A stretch of DNA of 64,000 nucleotides, taken from positions 3,844,001 through 3,908,000 of the forward strand of contig NZ_CP119520.1 of NCBI RefSeq assembly GCF_029223865.1, given 5' to 3'. A program made the translations under genes and the position numbers. The notes beneath the pieces are model-generated. The model did not search any database and was not told the origin of the DNA. It was given only the letters and a program-made list of their open reading frames with translations. Each line of letters opens with the position of its first letter. Within the stretch, counting starts at the first letter, position 1. This document shows positions 1 to 8,251 of this stretch, piece after piece. The stretch comes from Telluria mixta (GTDB taxonomy: Bacteria; Pseudomonadota; Gammaproteobacteria; Burkholderiales; Burkholderiaceae_D).

Positions 1-1086
1 CGCCGCCGGCGCTGCCTGCGTCGCGCCCAGCAGCTCGCGCACGGCCTCGACGACACGCTGCGGCGCGACGCCGTCCAGGCACGCCTGGTGGCCTTCCGGA
101 CACGTGCTCCTGTAGCAGAAGCGGCACGGCACATCGTGGAACAGGACGCGGCTGCGCACGTTCCACGGCGTGTGTTGCGGGTTGGTCAGGGCGTACAGGT
201 CGACGACGGGCGTACCCACGGCCGCGGCCATGTGGGCGGGTCCGGTGTTGTTGGTCACGACGATGGCCGCCAGGCGCAGTGCCGCGCCCAGCTCGCCCAG
301 CGCAAGCCGTCCCGCGAGCGAGACGGCAGGCACGGCGCTGGCGAACTGGATGCCGTCGACGAGCTCGCATTCCTCCGCGCTGCCCGTGAGCACGAGGGGC
401 AGTTGCAGTTCCTGCGCCAGCAGGCGCAGCACGTGTGCCCAGTGTCCCGCCGGATAGCGGCGCGAAGCCGCGCTGGCGCCCGGATGCAGCAGGATCCAAG
501 GCCGGTCCGGGTCGATGCCGGCGGCGGTCAGGCGTGCCCGCGCCGCCGTAAAGTCCGCCGGACGGGGGACGAACGACAGGCCAAGGTCGGCGCTGCGGCA
601 TCCGACCCGCTGCACGAGGGCCAGCTGGCGCTGGACTTCGTGCCGCACGAGCGTGGCCGGCTCGGGCTCGGGCACCCAGTCGGTCAGCAGGTCGTACGGG
701 TTTTCGCGGCAGTGCGCCAGCCGCAGCGGGATGCCGGCCAGCTGGCACAGCAGGGCCGCCGGCAGCGCGCTCTGCGTGTAGGTCGTGAAGATCACGGCCG
801 CGTCGAAGGCGCGTGCGGCGAGCGTGGCGAGCGGGGCCGGAGCGGTGGCCGAAGCGGTGGCCGGCGTGGCGGATTTTGTCCACGGCGCCGACCAGGCGAT
901 GGCGTCGTCCAGCTCGGGAATGAAGGGCAGGGCGGCGGCGCCGGACGGGGAGCTCAGCAGGGTCAGCGTGCGGCCGGGCACGGCCTGGCGCAGCGCGCGC
1001 ATGGCCGGGGTGCACATCAGCACGTCGCCGAGGGAGTCGAGGCGCACGCACAGGATGCGCCGGGCTTGCAGCCACGTGGCCGTCAT
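1..1086 (-). CDS. Glycosyltransferase family 9 (heptosyltransferase-like), 3' end outside window
   Basis: This GT-B enzyme probably transfers a heptose or similar sugar from a nucleotide donor to a cell-surface glycan. It begins ILCVRLDSLGDVLM, the usual N-terminal strand of ADP-heptose:LPS heptosyltransferases. The C-terminal half has NNTGPAHMAAAVGTPVV, the family's donor-binding loop. A Cys-rich stretch (CRFCYRSTCPEGHQAC) follows, as in many GT9 proteins. The start ATG overlaps the stop of the upstream phosphatase gene by 4 nt (ATGA), so translation is coupled. No stop is reached before the window edge; about 360 codons are visible. The family is clear; the acceptor and exact sugar are not. 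Confidence 0.85.
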   Translation of the reverse strand, partial: MTATWLQARRILCVRLDSLGDVLMCTPAMRALRQAVPGRTLTLLSSPSGAAALPFIPELDDAIAWSAPWTKSATPATASATAPAPLATLAARAFDAAVIFTTYTQSALPAALLCQLAGIPLRLAHCRENPYDLLTDWVPEPEPATLVRHEVQRQLALVQRVGCRSADLGLSFVPRPADFTAARARLTAAGIDPDRPWILLHPGASAASRRYPAGHWAHVLRLLAQELQLPLVLTGSAEECELVDGIQFASAVPAVSLAGRLALGELGAALRLAAIVVTNNTGPAHMAAAVGTPVVDLYALTNPQHTPWNVRSRVLFHDVPCRFCYRSTCPEGHQACLDGVAPQRVVEAVRELLGATQAAPAA

Positions 1087-1646
1087 GGCGTGTCTCCATG
1101 GCTGGCGATCAGCACGGCGGCCGTGTACAGGTCGGGCGCCATGCGCGTCGGCACGCGGCGGGGGCCGAGCCGCCATTCCGTCTCGTTGCCGTTGTCGATG
1201 AGGATGGTGCGGCAGCCGGCCCGGTTGCCGGCCTCCACGTCGTGCAGGATGTCGCCCACCATCCACGATGCGCGCAGGTCGATGCCGTGTTCGTGCGCCG
1301 CCTTCAGCAGCAGGCCGGGCAGCGGTTTGCGGCAATGGCATTCGATCGCCCAGGGCGCGACCGTGCCTTCCGGATGGTGCGGGCAGAAATAAAAGCCGTC
1401 GAGGGCCAGGTGTTCGTGCAGCAGCAGGTCGCGTACGCGGGCGTTCACGGCGTCCATCGCGGCCGCGGCGAAGCGTCCGAATGCGATGCCCGGCTGGTTG
1501 GTGACGACGAACAGCCGGTAGCCCAGCCGCGCCAGCAGGCGCAGCGCGGGGCCGGCGCCGCGGCACAGCGTGATGCACGCGGGCTCGACGTTGTGGGGAA
1601 GGTCGGGCACGAGCGTCCCGTCCTTGTCGAGAAATATGGCTTTCAA
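1083..1646 (-). CDS. HAD-IIIA phosphatase, GmhB-like (D-glycero-heptose bisphosphate phosphatase family)
   Basis: This 187-residue HAD hydrolase probably removes the C7 phosphate from heptose 1,7-bisphosphate or a related sugar phosphate. The nucleophile motif DKDGT is at residues 7-11. VVTN lies near residue 48, and GDILHD near 131 gives the acidic motif. The zinc loop characteristic of GmhB is present: CPHHPEG at 88 and CHCRKP at 103. The start I chose is TTG at 1646, which gives MKAIFLDKDG, the usual family N-terminus. No in-frame ATG lies nearby, because the upstream frame is a shadow of the SDR gene. The gene sits between an SDR and a GT9 gene in one operon. It could supply a dedicated heptose pathway rather than core LPS. 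Confidence 0.8.
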   Translation of the reverse strand: MKAIFLDKDGTLVPDLPHNVEPACITLCRGAGPALRLLARLGYRLFVVTNQPGIAFGRFAAAAMDAVNARVRDLLLHEHLALDGFYFCPHHPEGTVAPWAIECHCRKPLPGLLLKAAHEHGIDLRASWMVGDILHDVEAGNRAGCRTILIDNGNETEWRLGPRRVPTRMAPDLYTAAVLIASHGDTP

Positions 1647-1669
1647 GGCGCGGCTTTCATAGGGGCTGT

Positions 1670-2494
1670 TCAGGGCCAGGAGGTTTCCTGCATGGGCAGG
1701 ACGGTCAGTTCCGCGATCACGCTTTCGCGCGGCAGCAGCAGCGCGTGCCGGATCGCCTGGGCGACGCTGGCGGGATCCTGCAGCCGGGTCGGGTCGAGGT
1801 CGGGGAAGCGGTCGAGCAGGAACGGCGTGCGCATGCCGCCCGCGACGACGGCCGTGACGCGGATGCCGTGCGGCCGCAGTTCGGCATGCAGCGCATGCGA
1901 CAGCCCGAGCAGCCCCCACTTGCTGGCGTGGTAGGCGCTCGCGTTCGGCCAGGCCCGCTTGGCCGCCGTGGAGGTCACGTTGACGATGTCGCCGCCGCCC
2001 TGGCTGCGCATGTGCGCGGCCGCGTGCTTGGCCAGCAGGAACGGTCCGTTCAGGTTCGTGTTGATGACACGGAGCCAGTCCTGTTCGGACAGGTCGGACA
2101 GGGGCAGGGTGACGTCCGTGCCGGCGTTGTTGACGAGGATGTCGATGCGGCCCATCGTCGCGACGCAGCGTTCGATGGCGGCGCGCGCGGCACCCGGGTC
2201 GCCGACGTCGAGGGCCAGCGCGCTCGCGCGCACGCCGTGGCCGAGCAGGGCCGGCATGGCCATCTGCAGCGCGTCGGCGCGGATGTCGGCGGCCACGAGG
2301 TCGCAGCCTTCCGCCGCCAGCACGGCGGCCAGCGCGGCCCCAAGCCCGCTGGCGGCGCCCGTGACGAGCGCGACCCTGCCGTGCAGGGGCCGCTGCCAGC
2401 GGATCGGGTCCGGGGCGGGGTCGGGAAGTGCATCCAAGGCCGGTTGCGCGGCGATGGAGGTCGAGGTTGAGGTTGAGGCATTGAGGTCGGCCAT
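1670..2494 (-). CDS. Short-chain dehydrogenase/reductase (SDR)
   Basis: This 274-residue classical SDR has an NAD(P)-binding TGAASGLG at about 45-52, NNAG at 122-125, the catalytic Ser near 175 and YHASK at 188-192. An extended, low-complexity N-terminus of about 35 residues, rich in Ser, Thr and Pro, precedes the Rossmann fold. The gene starts 2 nt after the stop of the upstream glycosyltransferase (TAAGCATG). It therefore belongs to the glycan operon, where an oxidised or reduced sugar intermediate is a plausible substrate. The substrate itself cannot be read from the sequence. Confidence 0.85.
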   Translation of the reverse strand: MADLNASTSTSTSIAAQPALDALPDPAPDPIRWQRPLHGRVALVTGAASGLGAALAAVLAAEGCDLVAADIRADALQMAMPALLGHGVRASALALDVGDPGAARAAIERCVATMGRIDILVNNAGTDVTLPLSDLSEQDWLRVINTNLNGPFLLAKHAAAHMRSQGGGDIVNVTSTAAKRAWPNASAYHASKWGLLGLSHALHAELRPHGIRVTAVVAGGMRTPFLLDRFPDLDPTRLQDPASVAQAIRHALLLPRESVIAELTVLPMQETSWP

Positions 2495-2496
2495 GC

Positions 2497-3822
2497 TTAC
2501 TCCTGGGGTTGGGGCAGGGCGATGGGGGCGCGCGCTTCGGCAAGGACGGCGGCATAGACGGCCGCGACCTGCTGGGCGACGGTGCGCCACGTGTAATGGC
2601 GGTAGGCACGGCGCAGTCCGGCTTCGCCCATCGTGCGCGCAAGCGGAGGATCGCGCTGCAGGCGGGCGAGGCGCGCGGCCAGCGCCTGCGGGTCGCGCGC
2701 CGGCACGAGGAAGCCGGTCGTGCCGTCGACGACGGTGCTCTTGATGCCGCCCACGTCGGCACCGACGACGGGACGGGCGCAGGCCATCGCTTCGACGGGC
2801 GTGATGCCGAAGGGCTCGTACCACGGCGTCGTGGCGAACACGTCCGCCGCGCCATACCAGAGCCGCAGCGCCGCGCGCGGCTGCTGGCCGGCGAACTGCA
2901 CGTGGCCGTCGATGCCCAGCGTATGGGCGAGGGCGCGCAGCCGTGCCAGTTCCGCGCCGTCGCGTCCGCCCGGCTGGGCGTCGCCGCCGACGACGAGCAG
3001 TCCGGCATCGATGCCGTACGCGGCACGCAGCAGCGCGACCGCTTCGATCACGGTGTCCACGCCCTTGCGCGGCACCATGCGTCCGAGCTGGAGCACGGTG
3101 AAGCGGTCGGGGTCGAGCGCGAGCGCGGCACGGGCCTCGTCGCGCGGCATGGGCCACAGCTCGTCGGGATCGAAGCCGCATGGGGCGATCGCGATGCGTT
3201 CGCCGCTGGCGCCGTACAGGCGTTCCATATCCTGCCGGTCCTGCTGGCATTCCGCGATGATGCGGTCGGCGTGCCGCATCAGGCCGCTTTCGATGCGTGT
3301 GCGCGCCGCCGGAAACGCGTCCGCCGTGCCCTGCGCGAGGCGGCGCACGCGGCCGAGCGCGTGGAAGGTGATCACGAACGGCAGGCCGAGCGCCTGCTTG
3401 AGGTGGCGGGCGACCATGCCGGACATGAAGAAGTTGGCGTGCACGATGTCGTACGGGACCGGCTGGTGGCGGGCGAAGCGGGCGGTGAAGCGGGAAAAGG
3501 ACGGGATGTGGGGCAGCATCTGCTCCTTGGGGACGTAATGGGCCGGCCCGGCGGGCACGTTGACGACGCGCAGGTTCTCGCGCCAGCGCACGAGCTGCTT
3601 CTGCTTCGCGTCGTCGCGGCGGGTGAAGACGTCGACGAGGTGGCCGGCCAGCGCCAGCTCGCGCGCGAGATGCGCGACGTAGACGTTCTGGCCGCCGCAA
3701 TCGATGCTGCCCGGTGCGGCGAGCGGCGATGCGTGGTCGCTGATGAGGGCGATGCGGCGGCTGCCGGCAGGGTGGGCCGGACGGGGCGTCGCGGCAGCGC
3801 GTGGCTGGTCGTCGAGTTTCAT
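2497..3822 (-). CDS. Glycosyltransferase family 4
   Basis: This 441-residue GT-B retaining glycosyltransferase probably uses a nucleotide-sugar donor at the cytoplasmic membrane face. It has GGQNVYV at 43-49, as in sucrose-phosphate-synthase-like GT4 enzymes. LGRMVPRKG at about 246-254 is the start of the GT1 domain. The E-x7-E donor motif is EPFGITPVE at 336-344. The first 20 residues are a polar Ala/Pro-rich extension. The next gene upstream (another GT4) ends 7 nt before this start. Acceptor and sugar are unknown. The neighbouring heptose-type genes suggest a heteroglycan. Confidence 0.88.
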   Translation of the reverse strand: MKLDDQPRAAATPRPAHPAGSRRIALISDHASPLAAPGSIDCGGQNVYVAHLARELALAGHLVDVFTRRDDAKQKQLVRWRENLRVVNVPAGPAHYVPKEQMLPHIPSFSRFTARFARHQPVPYDIVHANFFMSGMVARHLKQALGLPFVITFHALGRVRRLAQGTADAFPAARTRIESGLMRHADRIIAECQQDRQDMERLYGASGERIAIAPCGFDPDELWPMPRDEARAALALDPDRFTVLQLGRMVPRKGVDTVIEAVALLRAAYGIDAGLLVVGGDAQPGGRDGAELARLRALAHTLGIDGHVQFAGQQPRAALRLWYGAADVFATTPWYEPFGITPVEAMACARPVVGADVGGIKSTVVDGTTGFLVPARDPQALAARLARLQRDPPLARTMGEAGLRRAYRHYTWRTVAQQVAAVYAAVLAEARAPIALPQPQE

Positions 3823-3829
3823 GGCGCTG

Positions 3830-4813
3830 TCAACTGGTCACGGCACGCAGCGCGGCATCCCAGTCGGCGCTGAAGCGGGCGATGGCGAAGCGTTCGCGCG
3901 CCTGCAGCCGCGCCGCCTCGCCCAGGCTGCGCGCCAGGCCGGCGTCGCCGAGCAGCGCGCGCATGGCGGCGGCGAGCTGGCGCGTGTCGGTCACGGCGAA
4001 GCCGGAGACGCCATGCTCGATCACGGTCGCCATCTCGGCCGTCGCCAGCGCGACGACAGGCATGCCGATCGTCATGGCTTCGATGACGGACAGGCTGAGG
4101 CTGGAATAGCGGACGGGCGAGAACAGGAACCGGTAGGCGGCGGCGAACGCGGGCAGTTGCGGGTGGTCGACCTCGCCCAGGCCGCCCAGGTCCGTCGCAC
4201 CCATGCCCACGAGGTCGAGGGGCAAGGTCGTGCGCAGGCGGGCGAACAGGTCCGCACCCATGCGCCGGCCGCGCCGCGCCAGGTGGTTCGTGATCACGAG
4301 GCCCCGTTCGACGTCGCCGCGCCAGCGCACCCCGTCGGGCACGGCGACGCCGTGTTCGATGACGCGCGTCGGCGTGCGGCCGCTGTCCCACATCAGGTCG
4401 TTGAACGGCGTGACGTGCACGAGCAGCACGGCGGGATCGTCGACCGGATGGCGCACGTCGGTCGGCCATTGCGGCCGGCGGGCGTCAGCGGCGCTGTCGT
4501 CCGGGGGGAGTCCGGGCGGATCGTGTTCCAGGTAGATGCGGGGCAGCGCGCGCTGGGCCGGCGTAAGGAGTTCGTACTGGTCGCGTTCCCAGTGATGGTC
4601 TTCCTGGAACAGGATGCAGTCGAATGTCTGCGTGCGCGCCTGGTCGGCGGGCAGGTCGTGGACGTTCGGGCCGAACGGGAAGGGGCCGCAGCGGCCGCCG
4701 TACCCGGGCGGACGGCCCGGTTTCACCAGCACGTGAAAGTCGTGCGGCGCATGGGACAGGTAGTACAGGTAGCTGCCATGCGTGTGCCACGTCAGGACGT
4801 TCAGGCGGCGCAT
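3830..4813 (-). CDS. Glycosyltransferase (GT4-like), first gene of the glycan operon
   Basis: This 327-residue protein starts MRRLNVLTWHTHGSYLYYLS, a typical first beta strand of a GT-B glycosyltransferase. It lacks most of the usual N-terminal acceptor domain length, which makes it shorter than average. The C-terminal donor domain has YSSLSLSVIEAMTIGMPVV, with Glu residues in the E-x7-E position, followed by AxxMATVIEHGVSGF. It is the promoter-proximal gene of five minus-strand genes that are separated by 7 nt or less, or overlap, except for the 23-nt gap between SDR and phosphatase. The acceptor is unknown. Confidence 0.8.
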   Translation of the reverse strand: MRRLNVLTWHTHGSYLYYLSHAPHDFHVLVKPGRPPGYGGRCGPFPFGPNVHDLPADQARTQTFDCILFQEDHHWERDQYELLTPAQRALPRIYLEHDPPGLPPDDSAADARRPQWPTDVRHPVDDPAVLLVHVTPFNDLMWDSGRTPTRVIEHGVAVPDGVRWRGDVERGLVITNHLARRGRRMGADLFARLRTTLPLDLVGMGATDLGGLGEVDHPQLPAFAAAYRFLFSPVRYSSLSLSVIEAMTIGMPVVALATAEMATVIEHGVSGFAVTDTRQLAAAMRALLGDAGLARSLGEAARLQARERFAIARFSADWDAALRAVTS

Positions 4814-4892
4814 GGCGCCTCCCTTGCCCGCATGGCGGCGGCACTGTCGGCGGCACTAAGCTCGAGTGCAATCCCGTTCTGGTTTGGCATGC

Positions 4893-4936
4893 TTCGCTCG
4901 CGGTCTGGCAATGTGACAGCTTCGACCGCGAGCGAA
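4893..4936. repeat. 13-bp perfect inverted repeat upstream of the glycan operon
   Basis: TTCGCTCGCGGTC (4893-4905) and GACCGCGAGCGAA (4924-4936) are exact reverse complements separated by 18 nt. The repeat lies 80-123 nt upstream of the first glycosyltransferase start and 52 nt downstream of the stop of the 4988 gene. No T-tract follows on either side, so it is a weak candidate as an intrinsic terminator. It may be a leader stem-loop or an operator. Confidence 0.6.
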
Positions 4937-4987
4937 ATGGCTGGGTTCCGGGACTAGCCCGGCGCTTGAATCTGGATCAAGAACACC

Positions 4988-5938
4988 TCAAGGCTTGCGC
5001 TTGAACCCCGTATCGTCGTCCATGTTGTCGTCGCCGTGCAGCTTGTTGGCGTAGCCCGGGCTGCGCGGGTAGCCACCGGAGGCATCGTTCGACTCGTGCA
5101 CCGGCGGACCGTTGTGGGAACCGGTCTGCGAGCCCTGGCGGTCGGTGCTGGCCGCGCCCGTGTTGCCCGGCGAGCGCGGCAGGCCGCCGGCCACGTCGTT
5201 CGACTGGTGCACGCCACCCACGTCGGAGTTCTGGTTGGACATCGAGCGGGAGCCGGCCACGTCCAGCTGCGTGTTGCCGCGCTGGGCTTCATGGCCGCCC
5301 GCTGCGCCCGGGCCCGGCATGCCGCCGCCCTGCGTCGAGCCTGATGTGCCTGACGTCGACTGGCGGTTGCCCATCGAGCCGCGGGGCGGCTGCGACGGCA
5401 GTTCGCTGCGCGGGCCGTGCATGCCGCCGCCGTGCGTGTGCGTGGAGGCCTGCAGGTTGCCGCGCGAGTCGGACAGCGAGCCACCCTGCAGGTCGGGCTG
5501 CGCGGCGCTTTGCGAAGGCAGGTTGCCGCGCACGACGTCTCGGTGCATGTCCCGTTGCTGGTTCAGATTCACACCCGAGTCTTTCGGACGATGTCCGACG
5601 GGCTGTTCCAATAAACCGTAGGCGCCGGATTTCTGTTCCATCTGGCGCTGGTGGCTGTCCGTGATGCCTTGCACCGCGCCGGAGCCGCCGTTGATCTGGT
5701 TGTCCATCGAGCCGCCGGGGATGCCGGCATCCTCGCCATACTCACGGCCGCCCACGCCGCCCTGGCCGCCCATGATGTCGCGCTGCTGGTTGCCCTGTTG
5801 TACGCCGGTGCCTTGCGGATACGTGTGGTCGAGCGGCTGGCCGCGGTCGGCGCTGGCGCCCTCGGACCCGGGCGTCCATTTTTCGTTGGCGCCGTTGTTC
5901 GTCTGGTTGTTCGCTTCGCTGCGTTGGTTCGCGTCCAT
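4988..5938 (-). CDS. Hydrophilic low-complexity Gly/Gln/Asn/Ser-rich protein of unknown function
   Basis: I do not recognise this 316-residue protein. It has no signal peptide, no membrane segment and almost no hydrophobic core. It is rich in Gly, Gln, Asn, Ser, Pro and charged residues, so it is probably disordered. A repeated unit is visible near the C-terminus: VHQSNDVAGGLPRSPG at about 243-258 and VHESNDASGGYPRSPG at about 280-295. Shorter echoes of the type GGxxGPRSELP occur around the middle. It is followed 174 nt later by the glycan operon. Upstream and divergent is a KGG stress protein. A desiccation- or stress-protective role is only a guess from its composition and neighbour. Confidence 0.7.
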   Translation of the reverse strand: MDANQRSEANNQTNNGANEKWTPGSEGASADRGQPLDHTYPQGTGVQQGNQQRDIMGGQGGVGGREYGEDAGIPGGSMDNQINGGSGAVQGITDSHQRQMEQKSGAYGLLEQPVGHRPKDSGVNLNQQRDMHRDVVRGNLPSQSAAQPDLQGGSLSDSRGNLQASTHTHGGGMHGPRSELPSQPPRGSMGNRQSTSGTSGSTQGGGMPGPGAAGGHEAQRGNTQLDVAGSRSMSNQNSDVGGVHQSNDVAGGLPRSPGNTGAASTDRQGSQTGSHNGPPVHESNDASGGYPRSPGYANKLHGDDNMDDDTGFKRKP

Positions 5939-6177
5939 GGTCGTCTCCTTTCGATCTGGAACTGAGATGATGCGCGTCCGGGAGAGACTTCAGTATAGGA
6001 AGACGTTGCGGTTATATGTAGGACGATTACCGACGAGTTATTTACGACCGGAAGTAGTGTTTCAAGAGTGAATTTTCTGTGTCACATTGTCCTACAAAGT
6101 CATCTGAAATGCTCCTATAGTCTCATCCAATCACCATGCCTAACATGTCTTCCGACCGAGCGCTCATCCGACAGCAT

Positions 6178-6191
6178 CGGCAGGCCTGCCG
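6178..6191. repeat. 14-bp perfect palindrome in the leader of the KGG stress gene
   Basis: CGGCAGGCCTGCCG reads the same on both strands and lies 41 nt upstream of the start codon of the stress protein gene. It could be an operator or a short leader hairpin. A chance palindrome is possible in DNA this GC-rich. Confidence 0.4.
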
Positions 6192-6231
6192 CAGGACGCG
6201 GCGGTTTCAACTGCAACGAGGAGAGAACATC

Positions 6232-6474
6232 ATGGCATCCAGCAACCAAGGCAACAAACAGAGTGGCGGCACCAAAAACCGCGGTTTTGCATCGATGGAT
6301 CCGGAGCGTCAGCGCCAGATCGCCAGCGAAGGCGGCAAGGCTGCTCACCAGAAGGGCACCGCCCATGAATTCACCTCGGAAGAGGCACGTCGCGCAGGCA
6401 GCATGAGCCATGGCAACCGCCAGTCGGCTTCGGGCTCGTCGTCGCGCAGCTCGTCCAAGGGCAACAAGCAGTAA
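6232..6474 (+). CDS. KGG-motif general stress protein (Con-10/GsiB-like)
   Basis: This 80-residue hydrophilic protein contains GFASMDPERQRQIASEGGKA followed by HEFTSEEARRAGS. That is the stress-induced acidophilic repeat (KGG) found in Con-10, GsiB and YciG proteins. Members are small, soluble and disordered, and are induced in stress or stationary phase. The start at 6232 is set by a strong GAGGAGAG ribosome site 5 nt upstream; a longer open frame from 6136 is not needed. The tail is a Ser/Gly/Lys low-complexity stretch. The gene stands alone, with a terminator behind it and a 293-nt AT-richer region in front, shared with the divergent low-complexity protein gene. Confidence 0.8.
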   Translation: MASSNQGNKQSGGTKNRGFASMDPERQRQIASEGGKAAHQKGTAHEFTSEEARRAGSMSHGNRQSASGSSSRSSSKGNKQ

Positions 6475-6525
6475 TGTTGCGCAGGCGGGACGGTGGCGGC
6501 ACCGTCCTCCTGCCAGGGATTCCAC

Positions 6526-6550
6526 ACGGGGAGCGCAGGCTCCCCGTTTT
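6526..6550 (+). terminator. Rho-independent terminator after the KGG stress gene
   Basis: ACGGGGAGC (6526-6534) pairs perfectly with GCTCCCCGT (6539-6547) around a 4-nt loop. A short T run and the T-rich sequence TTTTGCATTTCTTT follow. Confidence 0.8.
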
Positions 6551-6629
6551 GCATTTCTTTAACACAATTCTTAAATGGGATGCGGTAGAATCCCCGGGCT
6601 TTCAACCACTTAGCCCATAGGAATTCGTC

Positions 6630-7031
6630 GTGAAATCAGCGGTCATCCGTCAAGTCAAGAGCATGTCCATGTCGTGCGACCGGGTCGGCAACCTTCTGCT
6701 GACCAAATTCTCCGCACACGGCGCGAGCGACGTCGCCGTGTTCGTGCCGGCATCGATCGTGTTCTGGCTCCTGAAGCACCTGCCGGTCAACCAGGATCCG
6801 AACCTGCAGCCGCCGCCGGCCGGTCCGCAGATCACCCAGTGGGACTGGGACCACCCGAACATCCCGCGCGCGTTCACCGTGCAGTGCAAGGTCTTGCCGG
6901 GCAAGATCAGCATGACGTACAACCTCGACCGCAAACCGGACCTGACCGTCGTCCTCGACCGCAGCAACGTCGAGCTGATGCGCCAGATCATGCTGGCCTA
7001 CAGCAAGGACCTGATCGACCTCGACGCGTAA
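6630..7031 (+). CDS. Conserved hypothetical protein
   Basis: I do not recognise this 133-residue protein. It has no signal peptide and no clear membrane helix; the segment DVAVFVPASIVFWLLKHL is amphipathic rather than a strong membrane segment. The centre is Pro/Trp-rich (LQPPPAGPQITQWDWDHPNIP). The C-terminal half alternates hydrophobic and polar residues like a small beta sheet. The start ATG at 6630 lies a few nt after AGGAATTCG. The downstream carboxypeptidase gene follows after 85 nt that include a GC-rich hairpin without a T-tract. Confidence 0.65.
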   Translation: MKSAVIRQVKSMSMSCDRVGNLLLTKFSAHGASDVAVFVPASIVFWLLKHLPVNQDPNLQPPPAGPQITQWDWDHPNIPRAFTVQCKVLPGKISMTYNLDRKPDLTVVLDRSNVELMRQIMLAYSKDLIDLDA

Positions 7032-7116
7032 GTCGACGCGCCGGCCGTCAGTGATGGCCGGCGGGCGTGGGCTCGGCTATCATGCGGTCTTTGAACGTTT
7101 TTCGAGGAACCCGCCC

Positions 7117-8241
7117 ATGCCCATCAAGATCAGCCAGCTGTTCGATTCCGGTGCGATCGACGTCGTCCAGGCCACCGACCCGCGCCAGATCGACCTCAAG
7201 CTGCGCAAGGATTCTTCAGCCGACATCCACCAGTGGTTCCACTTCCGCCTGCAGGGCGCGCGCGGCCAGGCCTGCACGATCCGCTTCCTGAACGCGGGCC
7301 AGGCGACGTATCCGAAGGGCTTCGAGGGCTACCAGGTGGCGGCCAGCTACGACACCGAGAACTGGTTCCGGGTTCCGACTTCCTTCGACGGCCAGGTGAT
7401 GACCGTCAACCACACCCCCGAGCTGGACAGCATTTATTACGCCTATTTCGAGCCCTACACCTGGGAGCGCCACCTGCGCCTGCTCGGTGAAGTGGCCGAG
7501 AATCCGATCGCGCGCGTGCACGACATCGGCACGACCGTCGACGGCCGCGACATGAACCTCGTCGTGGTCGGCAATCCGAAGGCCGAGAAAAAGATCTGGG
7601 TGATCGCGCGCCAGCATCCGGGCGAGACGATGGCCGAGTGGTTCGTCGAGGGCATGATGGATGCGCTGCTCGACAATTCGAACCCCGTGTCGCGCAAGCT
7701 GCTGCAGCGCGCCGTCTTCTACATCGTGCCGAACATGAACCCGGATGGTTCCGTCCGCGGCAACCTGCGCACGAACGCGGCCGGCGCCAACCTGAACCGC
7801 GAGTGGATGACGCCGTCGCCCGAACGCAGCCCGGAAGTGCTGTGCGTGAAGAACAAGATCCACGAGACGGGCGTCGACATGTTCTTCGACATCCACGGCG
7901 ACGAGGCGCTGCCGTACAACTTCGTGGCCGGCAGCGAGATGCTGGAAGATTTCACGCCGGAGCGCCTGGCAGCGCAGAACGCGTTCATCGAGCGCTACAT
8001 GGCCGCCAGCCCCGATTTCCAGAACGTCTACGGCTATGCCGCGAGCAAGTACAACGAGGAACTGCTGACCCTGGCCTCGAAGTACATCGGCCACACGTTC
8101 AAATGCCTGTCGCTGACGCTGGAGATGCCGTTCAAGGACAACGCCAACCTGCCCGACCCGTACGTGGGCTGGAACGGTGCCCGCAGCGCCGCGCTGGGTG
8201 CAGCGATGCTGCAGCCGATCCTGCAATCGCTGGACGACTAA
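7117..8241 (+). CDS. M14-family metallocarboxypeptidase, cytosolic carboxypeptidase-like
   Basis: This 374-residue zinc carboxypeptidase resembles the CCP/AGBL (Nna1-like) branch of family M14. A beta-sandwich N-terminal domain (residues 1-125) precedes the catalytic domain, as in that branch. Zinc ligands are H167 and E170 in RQHPGE and H260 in FFDIHGDE. NPDGSVRGNLR and GANLNREW give the substrate-binding Arg/Asn. The catalytic base is E336 in SLTLEMPF. No signal peptide is seen, so it is cytoplasmic. The start at 7117 is preceded by GAGGAAC at good spacing; a longer in-frame start at 7051 lacks one. The substrate in bacteria is unknown. It overlaps nothing and is followed 10 nt later by a CYTH gene, so the two are probably co-transcribed. 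Confidence 0.88.
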   Translation: MPIKISQLFDSGAIDVVQATDPRQIDLKLRKDSSADIHQWFHFRLQGARGQACTIRFLNAGQATYPKGFEGYQVAASYDTENWFRVPTSFDGQVMTVNHTPELDSIYYAYFEPYTWERHLRLLGEVAENPIARVHDIGTTVDGRDMNLVVVGNPKAEKKIWVIARQHPGETMAEWFVEGMMDALLDNSNPVSRKLLQRAVFYIVPNMNPDGSVRGNLRTNAAGANLNREWMTPSPERSPEVLCVKNKIHETGVDMFFDIHGDEALPYNFVAGSEMLEDFTPERLAAQNAFIERYMAASPDFQNVYGYAASKYNEELLTLASKYIGHTFKCLSLTLEMPFKDNANLPDPYVGWNGARSAALGAAMLQPILQSLDD

Positions 8242-8251
8242 GGGGCATCCC

